64,000 bases of DNA from Pelagomonas calceolata (Eukaryota > Sar > Pelagophyceae > Pelagomonadales > Pelagomonadaceae), in contig CAKKNE010000003.1 in NCBI GenBank assembly GCA_918797485.1, positions 2,170,001 to 2,234,000 on the forward strand. Direction: 5' to 3'. The notes beneath the pieces are model-generated. The model was not told the DNA's origin, made no database searches, and worked only from the letters and a program-made list of their open reading frames with translations. Of the stretch, positions 33,584 to 42,772 are shown piece after piece. The position numbers and the translations under genes are program-made. The number at the start of each line of letters is the position of its first letter. Positions within the stretch are counted from its first letter, which is position 1.

Positions 33584-36455
33584 ATGGGTCTCCTCAACGC
33601 CGCGAGCTGGCTCAAAGGCACCATCGACGGCTGGCTCGACACGATAGAATCCCTCGACCCGTCCAAGAACCTGAAGGGCGTCGGGAAAGTAGCCGGCACG
33701 CTCAACAAGTTCAACCCGCTGCACCACCTCACGAAGACGCACGACGGCGAGAAGTATCAGGACCTGCGACCCTCCGAGGTCTTCGAGGATGTCTTGGTCG
33801 ATGCGCGGTTCCGGCCGGGCGCGCCCGTCGGGACCGTCGAGGTCGAAGTGATCTGTGCGGGCGGCTGGACTTCCGTTGGTGTGGGCGACGCCTTCTCAGC
33901 GGAGGACTGCTACGCTCTCGTAGTGCTGGACGGCGGCGTGGGCATCACCTCAATAAAAGACAACGCCAAGGTGCCGGCCTGGTCCGCGGACGAGCGCCGA
34001 GCTTTCAGATTCAGGATTGTCGATCCGGCGGCTACACTATATGTAGCGATCTTTGATGACGACCCTAACCCCTTACAATCCGACGATCCCATCGGCCGGT
34101 GCGCCGTCGGGCTGCGCAGTTTAGCGCCGAACGCGGCCTACGACGCGTGGTTTCCTTTAGTGTTTGCGGCGACCGAAGGCGAAGCTCTAGCTAATGCTGG
34201 AAGAGCATTGGTGGCAGATGAGCCGCTCGCGACGGCGGCGACGAACGCGGCGGGCAAGCACACGCAGAAGGACTCGCGCGGGGCCGTTAGATTACGAGTG
34301 AAGGTCACCTGGGACGACGGCGGCATGACGATGGCGAAGAGCGCGCTGACCGACCTGCTGGGCGAGGCCAAGCCCCAGTACGTGACGTTCCCGGCCACGA
34401 AGGGCGGCAAGGCCCTGCGCGAGAACGTCAGGTTTGCCATGTACGGCGAGGGCGCTTGTCCTCACGATGCGGTCAACGAGCCGTTCTCGATAGGGCGCGT
34501 GTCCGATCATGCTCATGAGTTGGTGGATGTCTTGCTAGGAGCCGTCTCGGGCCTCAAAGACCGCATCGTCGCACTAGTGATGTACCGCAACCCCGTGAGA
34601 TCTCTCGTAGCCCTCGTCGCGTGGCTCACGTCCGTCAGCAACGGCGCGCGCGCGGTGGCGTGGTTGTGGCTCATCGCGGCTCTGGATTTGCGGGACACGC
34701 TAGCCGGCGTGAGAGAAGACGACAAGGCGAAACAAGGCCACAACATCGTGCCTCGCGTCGCCCGGCCCCAGTTCCCGATGCTCGCCTGGGCCAAGGCCAT
34801 CGCGACGGGCACCAAGGCCGTCCAGCACCCGACGTCCGACGAGGAGTTCCAGGCCGCCAAAAAATCAGCGCGCGGCGACGCCGAGTCCGTCGCGATCGAG
34901 CTGATGCTCGAGGAGTGGCGCGCCTCCGGTAAAGTGAAAGTCGTGGAAGAGGAGGACGAGGAGGAGGACGTCGTCGACGAGGACGACTACAAGTCGAAGA
35001 AGCGCGACGCGGCGTCCTCGATTGATCTGCTCGACGGCGTATGGGGCGCCCTCTGAGAGTCACGTCCACCTCCACGCCATCGACGCGACGTCTGCTCACG
35101 CCGTCCGCGCGACGCGCTGATCGACGTCCTACGCAGGCCCATGAAACGCTTCCGCTCCATTCACATCCTCAAACCTTTCTTAGAACCTGTCCAGAGACTG
35201 CTGCTGGGTCTGCTGTTGCCTTTGAGGGCGCTGAACGCCTTGGCGACTGGTAGGGCCGATCCCGTGGCCACGGCTACTTTGGCGGCCGCTTGTTTGGCGA
35301 TCGGTCTCGGCACGATGTTCTATGCGCATTTCATTCATTCGTATGTGATGTGGTTGCTGGGGTGGTTCTTCACAATCCTACTATACATCATCGGCGTCGC
35401 TCTATTTGGGCCTCAGAATTATTTCCTCGTCAAAGCGCATGTGAAAAAGAAGCGGGAGCGCCAGCGCCTGCGCGCTCTCGCGGGCTTCGATCCCAACGGC
35501 CACGCGGCGCTGCAGATCCAGGACTTTTACCGTGCGATTCCCGCGTCCGCGATTCCTTGTCCGACGCTGTCGACGCGACACTGTGCGACGCAGGCAAGTA
35601 TACCAAGAAGCTCAAGAACCTAGCTGCAGAGGCGAAGAAGCGCGCCCACGACGAGAAGTTGGCCGAGAAGAACAGAATCGCGGAAGAAGCGAAGGCGAAA
35701 GCTGAACAAGAAAAATTATTCCAGGAGGCGCAAGCCCGGAGGGCTGCCGTCGCGAAAGCCGATAGAGCCCACTTACAGGCGTTACACGCGCGCCAGGAGG
35801 ACAAGGCGCTAGGTCCCATCAAGGCCAAGAAGAACAGCCACGCTTTGTCCCGATCTGCGTGGAAATCAAGCAGTGAGTTAGGTTGATGTCGCGTCGATGG
35901 CGTAGGCCGGCTGAAATTTGATTTCCACGCAGGTCCCGGCACACCGTCAAGTATCTACGTATCTCAGAGGACAACCGGACCTTCATCTACGAAGATCCTC
36001 CGAACAAGGGGGGCTTCGGCAGCCACGAGTCGAAGTCCGTGCATCTCAAGAACGTGACGAGCGTCGCGCCCTACGATGCGTCCAAGCCGCAGATGTTGAA
36101 ATTTAAGGCGGGCCACAAGGAGTACGAGTTCAATTGTGAGTCGCAGCACGAGCGCACGTTACTAGCCTTGGGGCTGCGCGCTGCGACCGCGCGACTCGCG
36201 AAGCACCCGTCGATGGTCGGCAAGGGCGGCCTGCTGCGCCTCGCCGTGCCCGCCAAGCCCTTAGGGTTCCTCAACGCGGCGCTGACGGAGCGCAACGTGG
36301 CGTTCCCCGAGCCCTTCCGCAGCCGCATCCTCCCGGAGAGCAAGGAGCTCGTTGCGCAGGAGGAGTCCACGAGGGGCGCCACGGGCGCGCCGCCGGCCCC
36401 CGACGCCGGGGACGCGTCGCCGGCGGGCACGCCCTGCACGTGCGAGGTCGCCTGA
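33584..36455 (+). CDS. MCTP-like protein: C2 domain, two-part membrane region, coiled coil, PH-like tail
   Basis: Four exons: 33584 to about 35013, 35137-35531, 35594-35846, 35933-36455. Residues about 75-200 are a C2 domain (VGTVEVEVICAGGWTSVGVG, LYVAIFDDDPNPLQSDDPIG). Then VMYRNPVRSLVALVAWLTSV and, in exon 2, GRADPVATATLAAACLAIGL with VMWLLGWFFTILLYIIGVAL reproduce the two-part C-terminal membrane region of MCTP/plant C2-phosphoribosyltransferase proteins, supporting one gene. Exon 3 is a Lys/Glu/Ala coiled coil (KKLKNLAAEAKKRAHDEKLA); exon 4 has a PH-like stretch (YLRISEDNRTFIYEDPPNKG ... LKFKAGHKEYEFNC). The 5' splice site of intron 1 must be in phase 2; GTCC at 35014 is the best guess, with 34993 (GT) and 35002 (GC) as alternatives. 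Intron 3 is introner IE9. Inference: membrane tethering or lipid contact sites. Confidence 0.65.
35014..35136 (+). other. Intron with introner core (decayed introner?)
   Basis: Contains CCACGCCATCGACGCGACG (35073 onward) and ends CCTACGCAG. No terminal inverted repeats. The 5' site is uncertain; GTCCTCGA against the downstream flank GCCCATGA matches 5 of 8. Confidence 0.5.
35532..35593 (+). other. Intron, decayed introner candidate
   Basis: 62 bases, GTGCGATT...GCGACGCAG; contains CGCTGTCGACGCGAC, two changes from the core CGCCATCGACGCGAC. Splicing joins QDFYR to KYTKKL in frame. Confidence 0.7.
35855..35932 (+). mobile_element. Introner element IE9 (78 bp)
   Basis: Termini CTGCGTGGAAATCAA and TTGATTTCCACGCAG (paired C variant as in IE8). 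Target copies GTCCCGAT (35847-35854) and GTCCCGGC (35933-35940), 6 of 8. Intron 35847-35932, phase 2; same orientation as the gene. Confidence 0.9.
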
Positions 36456-36844
36456 GCGCTCCCCACAAGAATTCGAAGACGAGACGAGCCCGCCACCCGC
36501 GGCGCCGGCGAGGGGCTCTGTGCTAATGATGTCAAAAACAGACTCTGGTCACTGGCATGGTTGCCTGGTAATTGTTACGGTGCTAGAACTAGTGGGCGGA
36601 GCCCCTGGGGGGAGACACCGCGCGTCGCCGATTCATCGGTTGCCTACTACTACTAGTAGTACTTACTACCTAGTAGTGCTAGTATAGGGGTATTTTAAAC
36701 GCGCACCGGGAACTATAACTGCGGGCACCAGCAACGGAACTATTACACCGAAGATAGGAACCGGTATTATATTTGTGGTCGACCGACTTGACGATTTTTA
36801 AAATATCCCGCAAGCTGCGCGAGCCGGCTAGATGTCAAAAACAA
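36456..36844. other. Intergenic region
   Basis: Contains dispersed repeat 2 (36571-36594) and a short palindrome ACTACTACTAGTAGT near 36647. No gene. Confidence 0.45.
36571..36594 (-). repeat. Dispersed repeat 2, copy 2
   Basis: Exact reverse complement of 16541-16564 (ATTGTTACGGTGCTAGAACT continuing AGTG), 20 kb away. Confidence 0.7.
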
Positions 36845-37816
36845 TTAAACTCGTGTTAGGCGCAAATTGTGCGAGTACATCACCAGCGGTTTGTCGAAAG
36901 CTTCTTCAAAACCAAAGCCGCCGGGGACCGCGTACACGGCCGTCAACACATTACATCGCGCGCCGTCGCCGTCGCGCCGCCAGGTCCAGAAGTGCTGGTA
37001 CTCGCCGATGACCACGCGCGGCGTCGTTGGGTTCTGCAACGTCGGTGGACCCATCGTCATCTGTCTGATGCTCTCAGAATTCAGGAAGATGTCGCCCTCA
37101 AGCGCCTCCGAGCGCCGCGAGTTGACGAAGATCTCGATGCGCTCGCCGTTGCGCCCGCCTTCCTTCAGAGACATCGTCATCCTGTTGGGATTTGCCGCAT
37201 CCCACGCGACATTTTTAACCAGGTCGGGCTTATCGACGTGGGCAGCCAAGGCATTCGCGACGTTATTGCCGTAGTCCTCGATGACCTTGCCGCCGCGTCT
37301 GACGAAGTTTAGATCGAATTCCGTCTTTTCGCGGCCCACGTCGCCGAAGCGTGCGATTGAGAGTTTGGTAAAGCCTGGCAAGTCCGTCTCGGCGACGACG
37401 CGCTGCTTCGATATCTTCTCATTCGGGAACTGGAAGCCCTGGAAGGTGGCGCTGCAGCGCCATCGTCCTTCCAACCAGTCCGGGAACGTAGTAGGCCCCG
37501 GTGGCACATTGTAGAACGGTTTCGTCAACCTGTTCGCGTCGCGTGCTGCCAGAGCGTCGCGCAGCGACTCCGCCGCCGACGCCGGCGCCGCGCAGAATGC
37601 GGCGAGTGCGAGGAGGCCACGCCTCGGCAGCGCGTGCTGGACATCATCGCCAGCGGTATTCCGGCGATGCGTAGACGTCGTTTGGCCATCGCTGCGACGC
37701 GTTACGTGCGGCTGCACGCCAGCGTGGTGCTGTGCAAGTTGTGAAACGCGCGCAGTTGGCGGCGACAGGGCCGCAGCGATGGAGAGCCAGCACAATGCGA
37801 CACGTTGATGAGTCAT
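36845..37816 (-). CDS. DUF6816-like thylakoid-lumen protein
   Basis: 323 residues from ATG 37816. The presequence is tripartite in look: a signal-like start (RVALCWLSIAAALSPPTA), a basic transit region, then PRRGLLALAAFCAAPASAAE (about residues 65-84), a twin-arginine-type lumen signal with an AxA cleavage site. The mature part holds PDWLEGRWRCSATFQGFQFP, RFGDVGREKTEFDLNFV and VVIGEYQHFWTWRRDGDGA, features I associate with the cyanobacterial/plastid DUF6816 family. Function of that family is not established. The gene is divergent from the small-ORF/JmjC pair. Confidence 0.72.
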   Translation of the reverse strand: MTHQRVALCWLSIAAALSPPTARVSQLAQHHAGVQPHVTRRSDGQTTSTHRRNTAGDDVQHALPRRGLLALAAFCAAPASAAESLRDALAARDANRLTKPFYNVPPGPTTFPDWLEGRWRCSATFQGFQFPNEKISKQRVVAETDLPGFTKLSIARFGDVGREKTEFDLNFVRRGGKVIEDYGNNVANALAAHVDKPDLVKNVAWDAANPNRMTMSLKEGGRNGERIEIFVNSRRSEALEGDIFLNSESIRQMTMGPPTLQNPTTPRVVIGEYQHFWTWRRDGDGARCNVLTAVYAVPGGFGFEEAFDKPLVMYSHNLRLTRV

Positions 37817-37952
37817 GCTAGCTCTCGCTGCTCATTGGTCTGAATTAGCAGACGTTTTTTACGGAGAGCAAAAAACAGGGGGATGCAGCCTGATCGCAAA
37901 GGCTGAGGCCAAACGCGTCAAAAATCAGGCCAGTATCGCTGCTGCGGACAAA

Positions 37953-38084
37953 ATGGGTCTCAAATTCAACTTCAAACGCATCCCCTTGCACTGGAGACTG
38001 CTCATAGGGGTACAGTTTGGGCTAAGTGGCGCCATCTTGGCCTACCGGCAACGCGTGCTCAAGGCCAAGCAGCAGCAAGAATGA
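37953..38084 (+). CDS. Small single-pass membrane protein, overlapping the next gene by ATGA
   Basis: 43 residues: MGLKFNFKRIPLHWRLLIGV followed by QFGLSGAILAYRQRVLKAKQ and QQE. One central hydrophobic segment flanked by basic residues resembles small mitochondrial inner-membrane proteins. The frame is open upstream to 37815 (an in-frame ATG there would give 89 residues), but the Lys/Phe-rich start at 37953 looks more natural. Its TGA (38082-38084) overlaps the ATG (38081) of the JmjC gene, so both would lie on one transcript unless alternative starts or splicing separate them. Confidence 0.5.
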   Translation: MGLKFNFKRIPLHWRLLIGVQFGLSGAILAYRQRVLKAKQQQE

Positions 38085-39172
38085 ACGTGGAGGACGCAAT
38101 AACCTTCGCCAGGCAAGACGCTGCGAACGCGTCGGACGCGTACGAGGCCGCCGCGCACGCGCGCGCGGCCGTCGCGGCGATGCCGGACAAGCAAAGAGCG
38201 CTGCGCCACGCGCGCGCGGCCTGCGCGGCGGCCCTCGGCCCGCTGCGGTCCGTCGCGGCCTGGGACGCGGCGACGTACTGGGACAACGTGCCCGAGGGCT
38301 TCCAGGCCGCGCACGCGGCCGCGGCCGTGCTCTGGGCGGCGCTCGACGACTGCGCCGGCGCGCGTTTGCATGTTGACGTGGCCACGATCTGCGCGTCGTC
38401 GGCGCGTCGTTCCGGGCCCGCGCGAGAGAAAAGGCTGGCGGCGCTCCGGTCGGTCCGCGGCGCCGGCGGCAATTCCGTAGCGCACGTCGCGCCCTGGAGC
38501 CACGCCAGCGACGTCATCCGGCCTCCGCAAAAGAAGCGGCGGGTGGTGGAGCCGCTGGTCGACTCCATGGAGGTTGTCGCCGCGCGCGCCTTCCGGCCCG
38601 GCCTGGCGCCGAAACGGATCCGTGATGCTCTATGTGATAGCACCCTGTGGCCCTCCGTCGCCGAGCTCGTCAAAGGCTTCGAGGACCGGCACGTGCCGGC
38701 GGAACGAGGCCAGGGCGCGGACCGGCGCCAGGAGGTCGTGACCCTGGGCGCGCTGCGCGACGGCATGCAGGGTGATGCTGATGCGCCCTACGTCGCGCAG
38801 CACCGGCTCTTCGACCAGATTCCTGAGTTACGGGACGGCCTGGGCGCGGCGTTTCTGGGTCTCGCGCCGCGGGACGCCGTGGCGGCGATCTGGGCGGGGC
38901 CGGGCGGGACGGCGACGCCGTGTCACTACGACCCCGTCGACAACGTCGTGGGCCAGTTTTGTGGAAGCAAGCGCTGGCGGCTCTGGCGGCCGTCGAGCGG
39001 CGAGCCGACGGGCCCTCCGGACTACGACGTCGTCGTGGCGCCGGGCGACGCGCTCTTCGTGCCGCGCGGCTGGTGGCACCGCGTCGATTCCTTGCCCTGT
39101 GAGGGCGGCGCCGTGTCCGTGTCGCTGTGGTTCGATGAGTCTGGAGAGCTGCCGGCGTTCTCGAACCGGTAA
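38081..39172 (+). CDS. JmjC/cupin_8 2-oxoglutarate oxygenase
   Basis: 363 residues. Family role: Fe(II)/2-oxoglutarate-dependent hydroxylation of protein or tRNA. The N-terminal 150 residues are Ala-rich and helical. The C-terminal domain carries AIWAGPGGTATPCHYDPVDN with VVGQFCGSKRWRLWRPSSGE, and VVVAPGDALFVPRGWWHRVD, giving the HxD iron ligands (H-Y-D), the distal His (GWWHRV) and the strand Lys/Arg near the 2OG site, as in KDM8/TYW5/FIH-type proteins. The start is the ATG that overlaps the upstream small ORF stop; no other in-frame ATG precedes it. Confidence 0.8.
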   Translation: MNVEDAITFARQDAANASDAYEAAAHARAAVAAMPDKQRALRHARAACAAALGPLRSVAAWDAATYWDNVPEGFQAAHAAAAVLWAALDDCAGARLHVDVATICASSARRSGPAREKRLAALRSVRGAGGNSVAHVAPWSHASDVIRPPQKKRRVVEPLVDSMEVVAARAFRPGLAPKRIRDALCDSTLWPSVAELVKGFEDRHVPAERGQGADRRQEVVTLGALRDGMQGDADAPYVAQHRLFDQIPELRDGLGAAFLGLAPRDAVAAIWAGPGGTATPCHYDPVDNVVGQFCGSKRWRLWRPSSGEPTGPPDYDVVVAPGDALFVPRGWWHRVDSLPCEGGAVSVSLWFDESGELPAFSNR

Positions 39173-39246
39173 CGTGTGGTTGTTTCGTCACAATAAAATT
39201 CTTAACGAGCGGGGCGGGAAAAATGGTACAGGAGGTGTCGCGGCGC

Positions 39247-40281
39247 CTAGGCCGCCAGCAGCCCCTCGAACGCGCGGAACGCGTGCGTCATGCGGCCCTT
39301 GGACGTCGTGGCGGCGCGGAGGCGCTGGAGATTAAACGCGGCGTCCTCGCGGCCGTGTTCGGCGGCCGCCTGGTACCACATCTTGGCCGCCGCGAGGTCC
39401 GTCGGGAACGCCTTGGCGTAGGAGAAGCGGCCCTCGTAGAGCATGCCCAGATTCGCCATGGCGATCGAAAAGCCGTCTTCCGCGGCCTGCCGCCAGTGCC
39501 CCGCGGCGACGAAGGGGTCCGTCGCGAGGCGGCCCAAGGCGTTCTCGGCCCACGGCGCCCAGGGGCCCTTAGTTTTTGAGAGCGCGTCGAACAGCGCCGC
39601 CGCGCGGGCCTCGTCTCTCGGGCAGCCGTCGCCGTCGGCTAACATGAGTCCTAAATGGACGACGGCCTTGGCGTCGCCGAGCTCGACGGCGCGCTCGTAG
39701 AGCGCGACCGCCCGCGGCGAATCGATCTCGAGGCCGAGGTCGCCGCGGCGGTAGCACGAACCTAACTGGCAGACGGCCGCGGCGCTGTCCTTCGCGGCCC
39801 AGTGCTCGAGCTTCGCGAGCTCGTCGGCCGGCGACATCGGCTCGGCGCGGCAGAACGGGCAGAGGTCCTGCCCACGGATCTCCATCTGCACGTCGCACGC
39901 CTGGCAGATCGTCTTCTGGCTGCGTGGAAATCAACCAGTGAGACGACAACGCGTCGATGGCGTGGGGCGCGAAAGTTGATTTCCACACAGGCGACCACCA
40001 GCAGACCTTGAGGACGCGCATCGACTCCGGGCCCCAGGCCTCGTAGCAGAGCGGGCCTGCGACGCGGTGGCGGGTCGTTGGTGCACGTTGGCGCGCGGGG
40101 CGGACGACGCGACCGTCGCGGCGGGGTCGGGTCAGCCCTCTTCTGGCCCGAATCTGTAGCGACAGCGGACGCGCGGCCCCGGGGCGGCACGCGGGTGCAA
40201 CGGGCGCTCGCGGCGTGGCGTGCGCAGTTCCGCGGTCGCGCGCGGACCACGCTTGCCCCGATTTGGGTCGAAGTGGGGCAT
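39247..40281 (-). CDS. RING-like zinc finger plus Sel1 repeats
   Basis: Three exons, 40281-40164, 40056-39999 and 39919-39247, give a 282-residue frame whose length and motif both fit. Splicing assembles CPLCYEAWGPESMRVLKVCC then QKTICQACDVQM...LCPFCR, a RING-type C-x2-C...C-C...C-x2-C...C-x2-C arrangement that no single open frame contains. It is followed by at least four Sel1-like repeats (AVCQLGSCYRRGDLGLEIDS; AVVHLGLMLADGDGCPRDEA; AENALGRLATDPFVAAGHWR; AMANLGMLYEGRFSYAKAFP). RING-Sel1 proteins of this kind are, to my knowledge, a large family in pelagophytes. Intron 2 is introner IE10. Exon 1 (MPHFDPNRGKRG...) is the least certain part. Confidence 0.7.
39920..39990 (+). mobile_element. 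Introner element IE10 (71 bp)
   Basis: Termini CTGCGTGGAAATCAA and TTGATTTCCACACAG: only one end has the C variant. Core GCGTCGATGGCGTGG present. Flanks in gene sense are GTGGTCGC and CCAGAAGA, so no duplication is detectable. Intron 39998-39920, phase 2; orientation opposite to the gene. Confidence 0.85.
40057..40163 (-). other. Predicted intron of the RING-Sel1 gene
   Basis: GT at 40163 and GTCGCAG ending at 40057 create the first RING cysteine codon (T + GC). No introner core seen. Confidence 0.5.
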
Positions 40282-40546
40282 GGGGTGATTTCGCAGCCCA
40301 TAGGTCGTATGCGTGCGTGCAAAGTGCTGCAGTGGTGTACTGGGGACGCTGGTACACACAGGAGTCATTTTCCAAGTGCGGCATGCTGAATTGGATGCGT
40401 AATGGACTTGGTCTCCGTCGTTTGCGAGAGCGTCGATAATTGTTTTTTAGCAGCCAGCCTGACCCAGCCAGACTGCGACCCAAGACGGGTGCATTCGATG
40501 AATCCGGGCGCGCATGCGGCGTCAAGAACACATAAACTAACCAAGC

Positions 40547-41518
40547 TTAGGCACCATACACCCGAAAGCTCGCCGCGACCTGGCGGAAGAGTGCCTCCCG
40601 GTCGCGCCAGTCCTCCTCGCCGCATAACACCGTGAGCGTGAAGAGCTCGTCGCCGCCGCGCACCGACGCGACAGCTAGGTTATGAAGGATGCGCCCCTCG
40701 ACGCCGTCGCGGCGCTGCGGCAACTGCAGACAGTACTCGAACGCGTAGCTCCCGTCCGCGCGCTCCGTCGCGGCCAATAGAGTCGTTTTTTTGCCGGACT
40801 CGGGCGGCGCTACCGCCGTGTCCAGCAGCCTCTGGGCGAACTCCGTCGGCGTACCCAGGTTTCTCAGCTTCAAACCTGCCATCACCGGCGACCGAAACAC
40901 GCTCAAATTCTCGAACTTGCCGCCGCCGGGCGGCCCGAAGCCCGCCAGAGCCGCGGGCCCCTTTTGTTTTCTAGATCGTAGGAGTGCTTCCGCGTCGACG
41001 GCGCCGGCGCCGGTCCGGGCCTGCATGCGGCTCACGTAGATCGCCTGGTCCGCGAGCCACATCTCGGGGTAGCGGACCTCAAATCCGTACTCGTCGTCGA
41101 TATACCGCTTGAAGTCGCCGATGGGGTAGTACGTGTCCAGCCGCGCGCGCCGGGCCGCGTCCTGCACGCCACCCGGCGCGATTCGTAATAACGTCGACGT
41201 CAGCCGGAAGAGGTCGCCGGCCAGCGCTATAAACAGTCCAAGCAACCCAAAGAGCGCCAGTCGCCGCGGGCTCGTGCCCATGCGCGCCATGTCGCCCTGC
41301 AGCTCGCCGGGCTTGCCGAAGACGTACGTCATCGCGTCGACCTTCTCCTCAGCTGGCGGCTCCGCTGGCGCGTCTGCTGCTGCCTCGGCGGCGTCCGGCG
41401 GCGCCTCGTCGGCAAAGCGTACGTGCCTCTGGCGTCCTAAAGGAGCTCTTTGCAGCGATGGTGGCTGCAAGGCTGCTGCTGCTCTCACAGCTAGGAGAGC
41501 AACCAGGCATACGTGCAT
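40547..41518 (-). CDS. PsbP-domain protein, plastid-targeted
   Basis: 323 residues. Signal-like start MHVCLVALLAVRAAAALQPP, then a basic transit-like region and a hydrophobic stretch (LALFGLLGLFIALAGDLFRL, about residues 86-105) that could be a lumen-targeting or anchor segment. The PsbP fold follows: YIDDEYGFEVRYPEMWLADQ, GKFENLSVFRSPVM, GTPTEFAQRLLDTAV, then YAFEYCLQLPQRRDGVEGRI with HNLAVASVRGGDELFTLTVL CGEEDW. PsbP proteins are thylakoid-lumen subunits or assembly factors of photosystem II or NDH; which paralogue this is cannot be decided here. Intronless. Confidence 0.85.
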   Translation of the reverse strand: MHVCLVALLAVRAAAALQPPSLQRAPLGRQRHVRFADEAPPDAAEAAADAPAEPPAEEKVDAMTYVFGKPGELQGDMARMGTSPRRLALFGLLGLFIALAGDLFRLTSTLLRIAPGGVQDAARRARLDTYYPIGDFKRYIDDEYGFEVRYPEMWLADQAIYVSRMQARTGAGAVDAEALLRSRKQKGPAALAGFGPPGGGKFENLSVFRSPVMAGLKLRNLGTPTEFAQRLLDTAVAPPESGKKTTLLAATERADGSYAFEYCLQLPQRRDGVEGRILHNLAVASVRGGDELFTLTVLCGEEDWRDREALFRQVAASFRVYGA

Positions 41519-41693
41519 CGTTGCGCAGCTTGCTCGTTCGCAGTGATGCTTTCGCGATGCGTTTGCGTTGCCAGCGATCGCTGCGGTTGAATTGCAAGCG
41601 GCCAGTGTGGTTTGCCGGCCGCACGCGCAGCCAACTTGCAGCCAAGGCGGGTTTTGTCGACAAAATAGCCACAGAAGGTTAAGTACGAGGCGC

Positions 41694-42188
41694 CTAGAAG
41701 TCGTCGTCCATGGTGAAGGACGGCGCGGCCGCCGCGACGGGCTGGGGCGCGTTCTCCTTGCCCGCGAGCGCCTCGTTGATGCCGTCGGCCGTCGCCTTCA
41801 AAGCGCTGCCGCAGAAGAGCGTCGTGCCGTCGGCCCCGATGATGACGAGGTGCGGCACACTATTAAAACCGAAGGCGGCCTTGGCCTTCTCCTTCGTCTC
41901 CAAATCCATGCCGCCGTGCGTGATGTGGTCCCAGTCGTGCTCATCCACCAGTTCCTGGGCGAAGTCCGGATCATCTAAACATAATGCGGCGAAGACGACC
42001 TTGTCCCCCAAGGCCTCGGCGATCTTGTCGAGCTTGTCCAAACACGCCGGGCAGCGCTCGCACCGCGTCGTCCAGAAGTCGATGATGAGCGGCTTGCCGG
42101 CGCGCAGCTTCGTTAACGATGACGCGGTGCTGTCGTCATCAAAAAGGGTCAGCGGCAGGTCCGGCGCGGCCGCGGCGAGGGCGGACAT
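41694..42188 (-). CDS. Thioredoxin-fold protein with CxxC
   Basis: 164 residues. AGKPLIIDFWTTRCERCPAC LDKLDKIAE contains CERCPAC, with the CPAC pair in the position of a thioredoxin active site after the DFW strand (about residues 37-48). VVFAALCLDDPDFAQELVDE and FGFNSVPHLVIIGADGTTLF (cis-Pro VPH) complete the fold, as in TlpA/ResA-like or nucleoredoxin-type proteins. No targeting signal is visible, so a cytosolic redox role is likely. Confidence 0.75.
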   Translation of the reverse strand: MSALAAAAPDLPLTLFDDDSTASSLTKLRAGKPLIIDFWTTRCERCPACLDKLDKIAEALGDKVVFAALCLDDPDFAQELVDEHDWDHITHGGMDLETKEKAKAAFGFNSVPHLVIIGADGTTLFCGSALKATADGINEALAGKENAPQPVAAAAPSFTMDDDF

Positions 42189-42772
42189 GGCTCTGGCTGT
42201 GCAAAAAGCGGTGTTACCGGTCGTTTTTCGGCGTCGCTGTTACGAGGCACGCAGTAATTGATCAAAAGCTGTCAGTGAGCAGCGCGTCGCGTTTCAGAGG
42301 CAAAATCTATGCACGATTTGGAGCAGGCTTGTTTGAAACGAGCGGCGGACGCGGGTTTTCTCGCCCAGCCGTCGCGGGCTCGCGGGCGACTCGAAGAGGC
42401 CATGGAGCGCCTCGAGCAGCGCAGCGGCCCCTATCCACCCGACGATGGCCCGTTTCCAGGCTGCCCAGCCAGGCTGCCCCGAGCCATGAAAGAAACGGGA
42501 CGCTCGCCCAGGAGCCGTGCGCGCGAGCCCTCCCGAGGGCCCGGGCGCGGCGCCGAAGGCCCGCAAGGGCACGTCAACTCGGCACCTGCTCTACTAGCCT
42601 CTGCAACGCCGAGGAGAGGCCCAGCGACAAGCCCAGTAAAGACGCGCCAAGCGCGCGACGACTGACTCGGCTGCCCTCCGCCGCCGCAGCGGAGGCCGTG
42701 TCGCAGTGCCCACAGCGCGCTGCCGCGGCACCGGCACGGAAACAGGCGGCGTTACGTCACCAGGAGACCATC
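42189..42772. other. Intergenic region
   Basis: 584 bases. The frame of the downstream EF-hand gene stays open here, but the sequence is Arg/Ala/Pro-rich without domain character and is taken as 5' untranslated DNA. Confidence 0.45.

Noticed and set aside
42119-42772. In-frame 5' extension of the EF-hand gene
   Set aside because: 218 extra codons of Arg/Ala/Pro-rich sequence with no similarity pattern; it also overlaps the thioredoxin-like gene's start region on the other strand.
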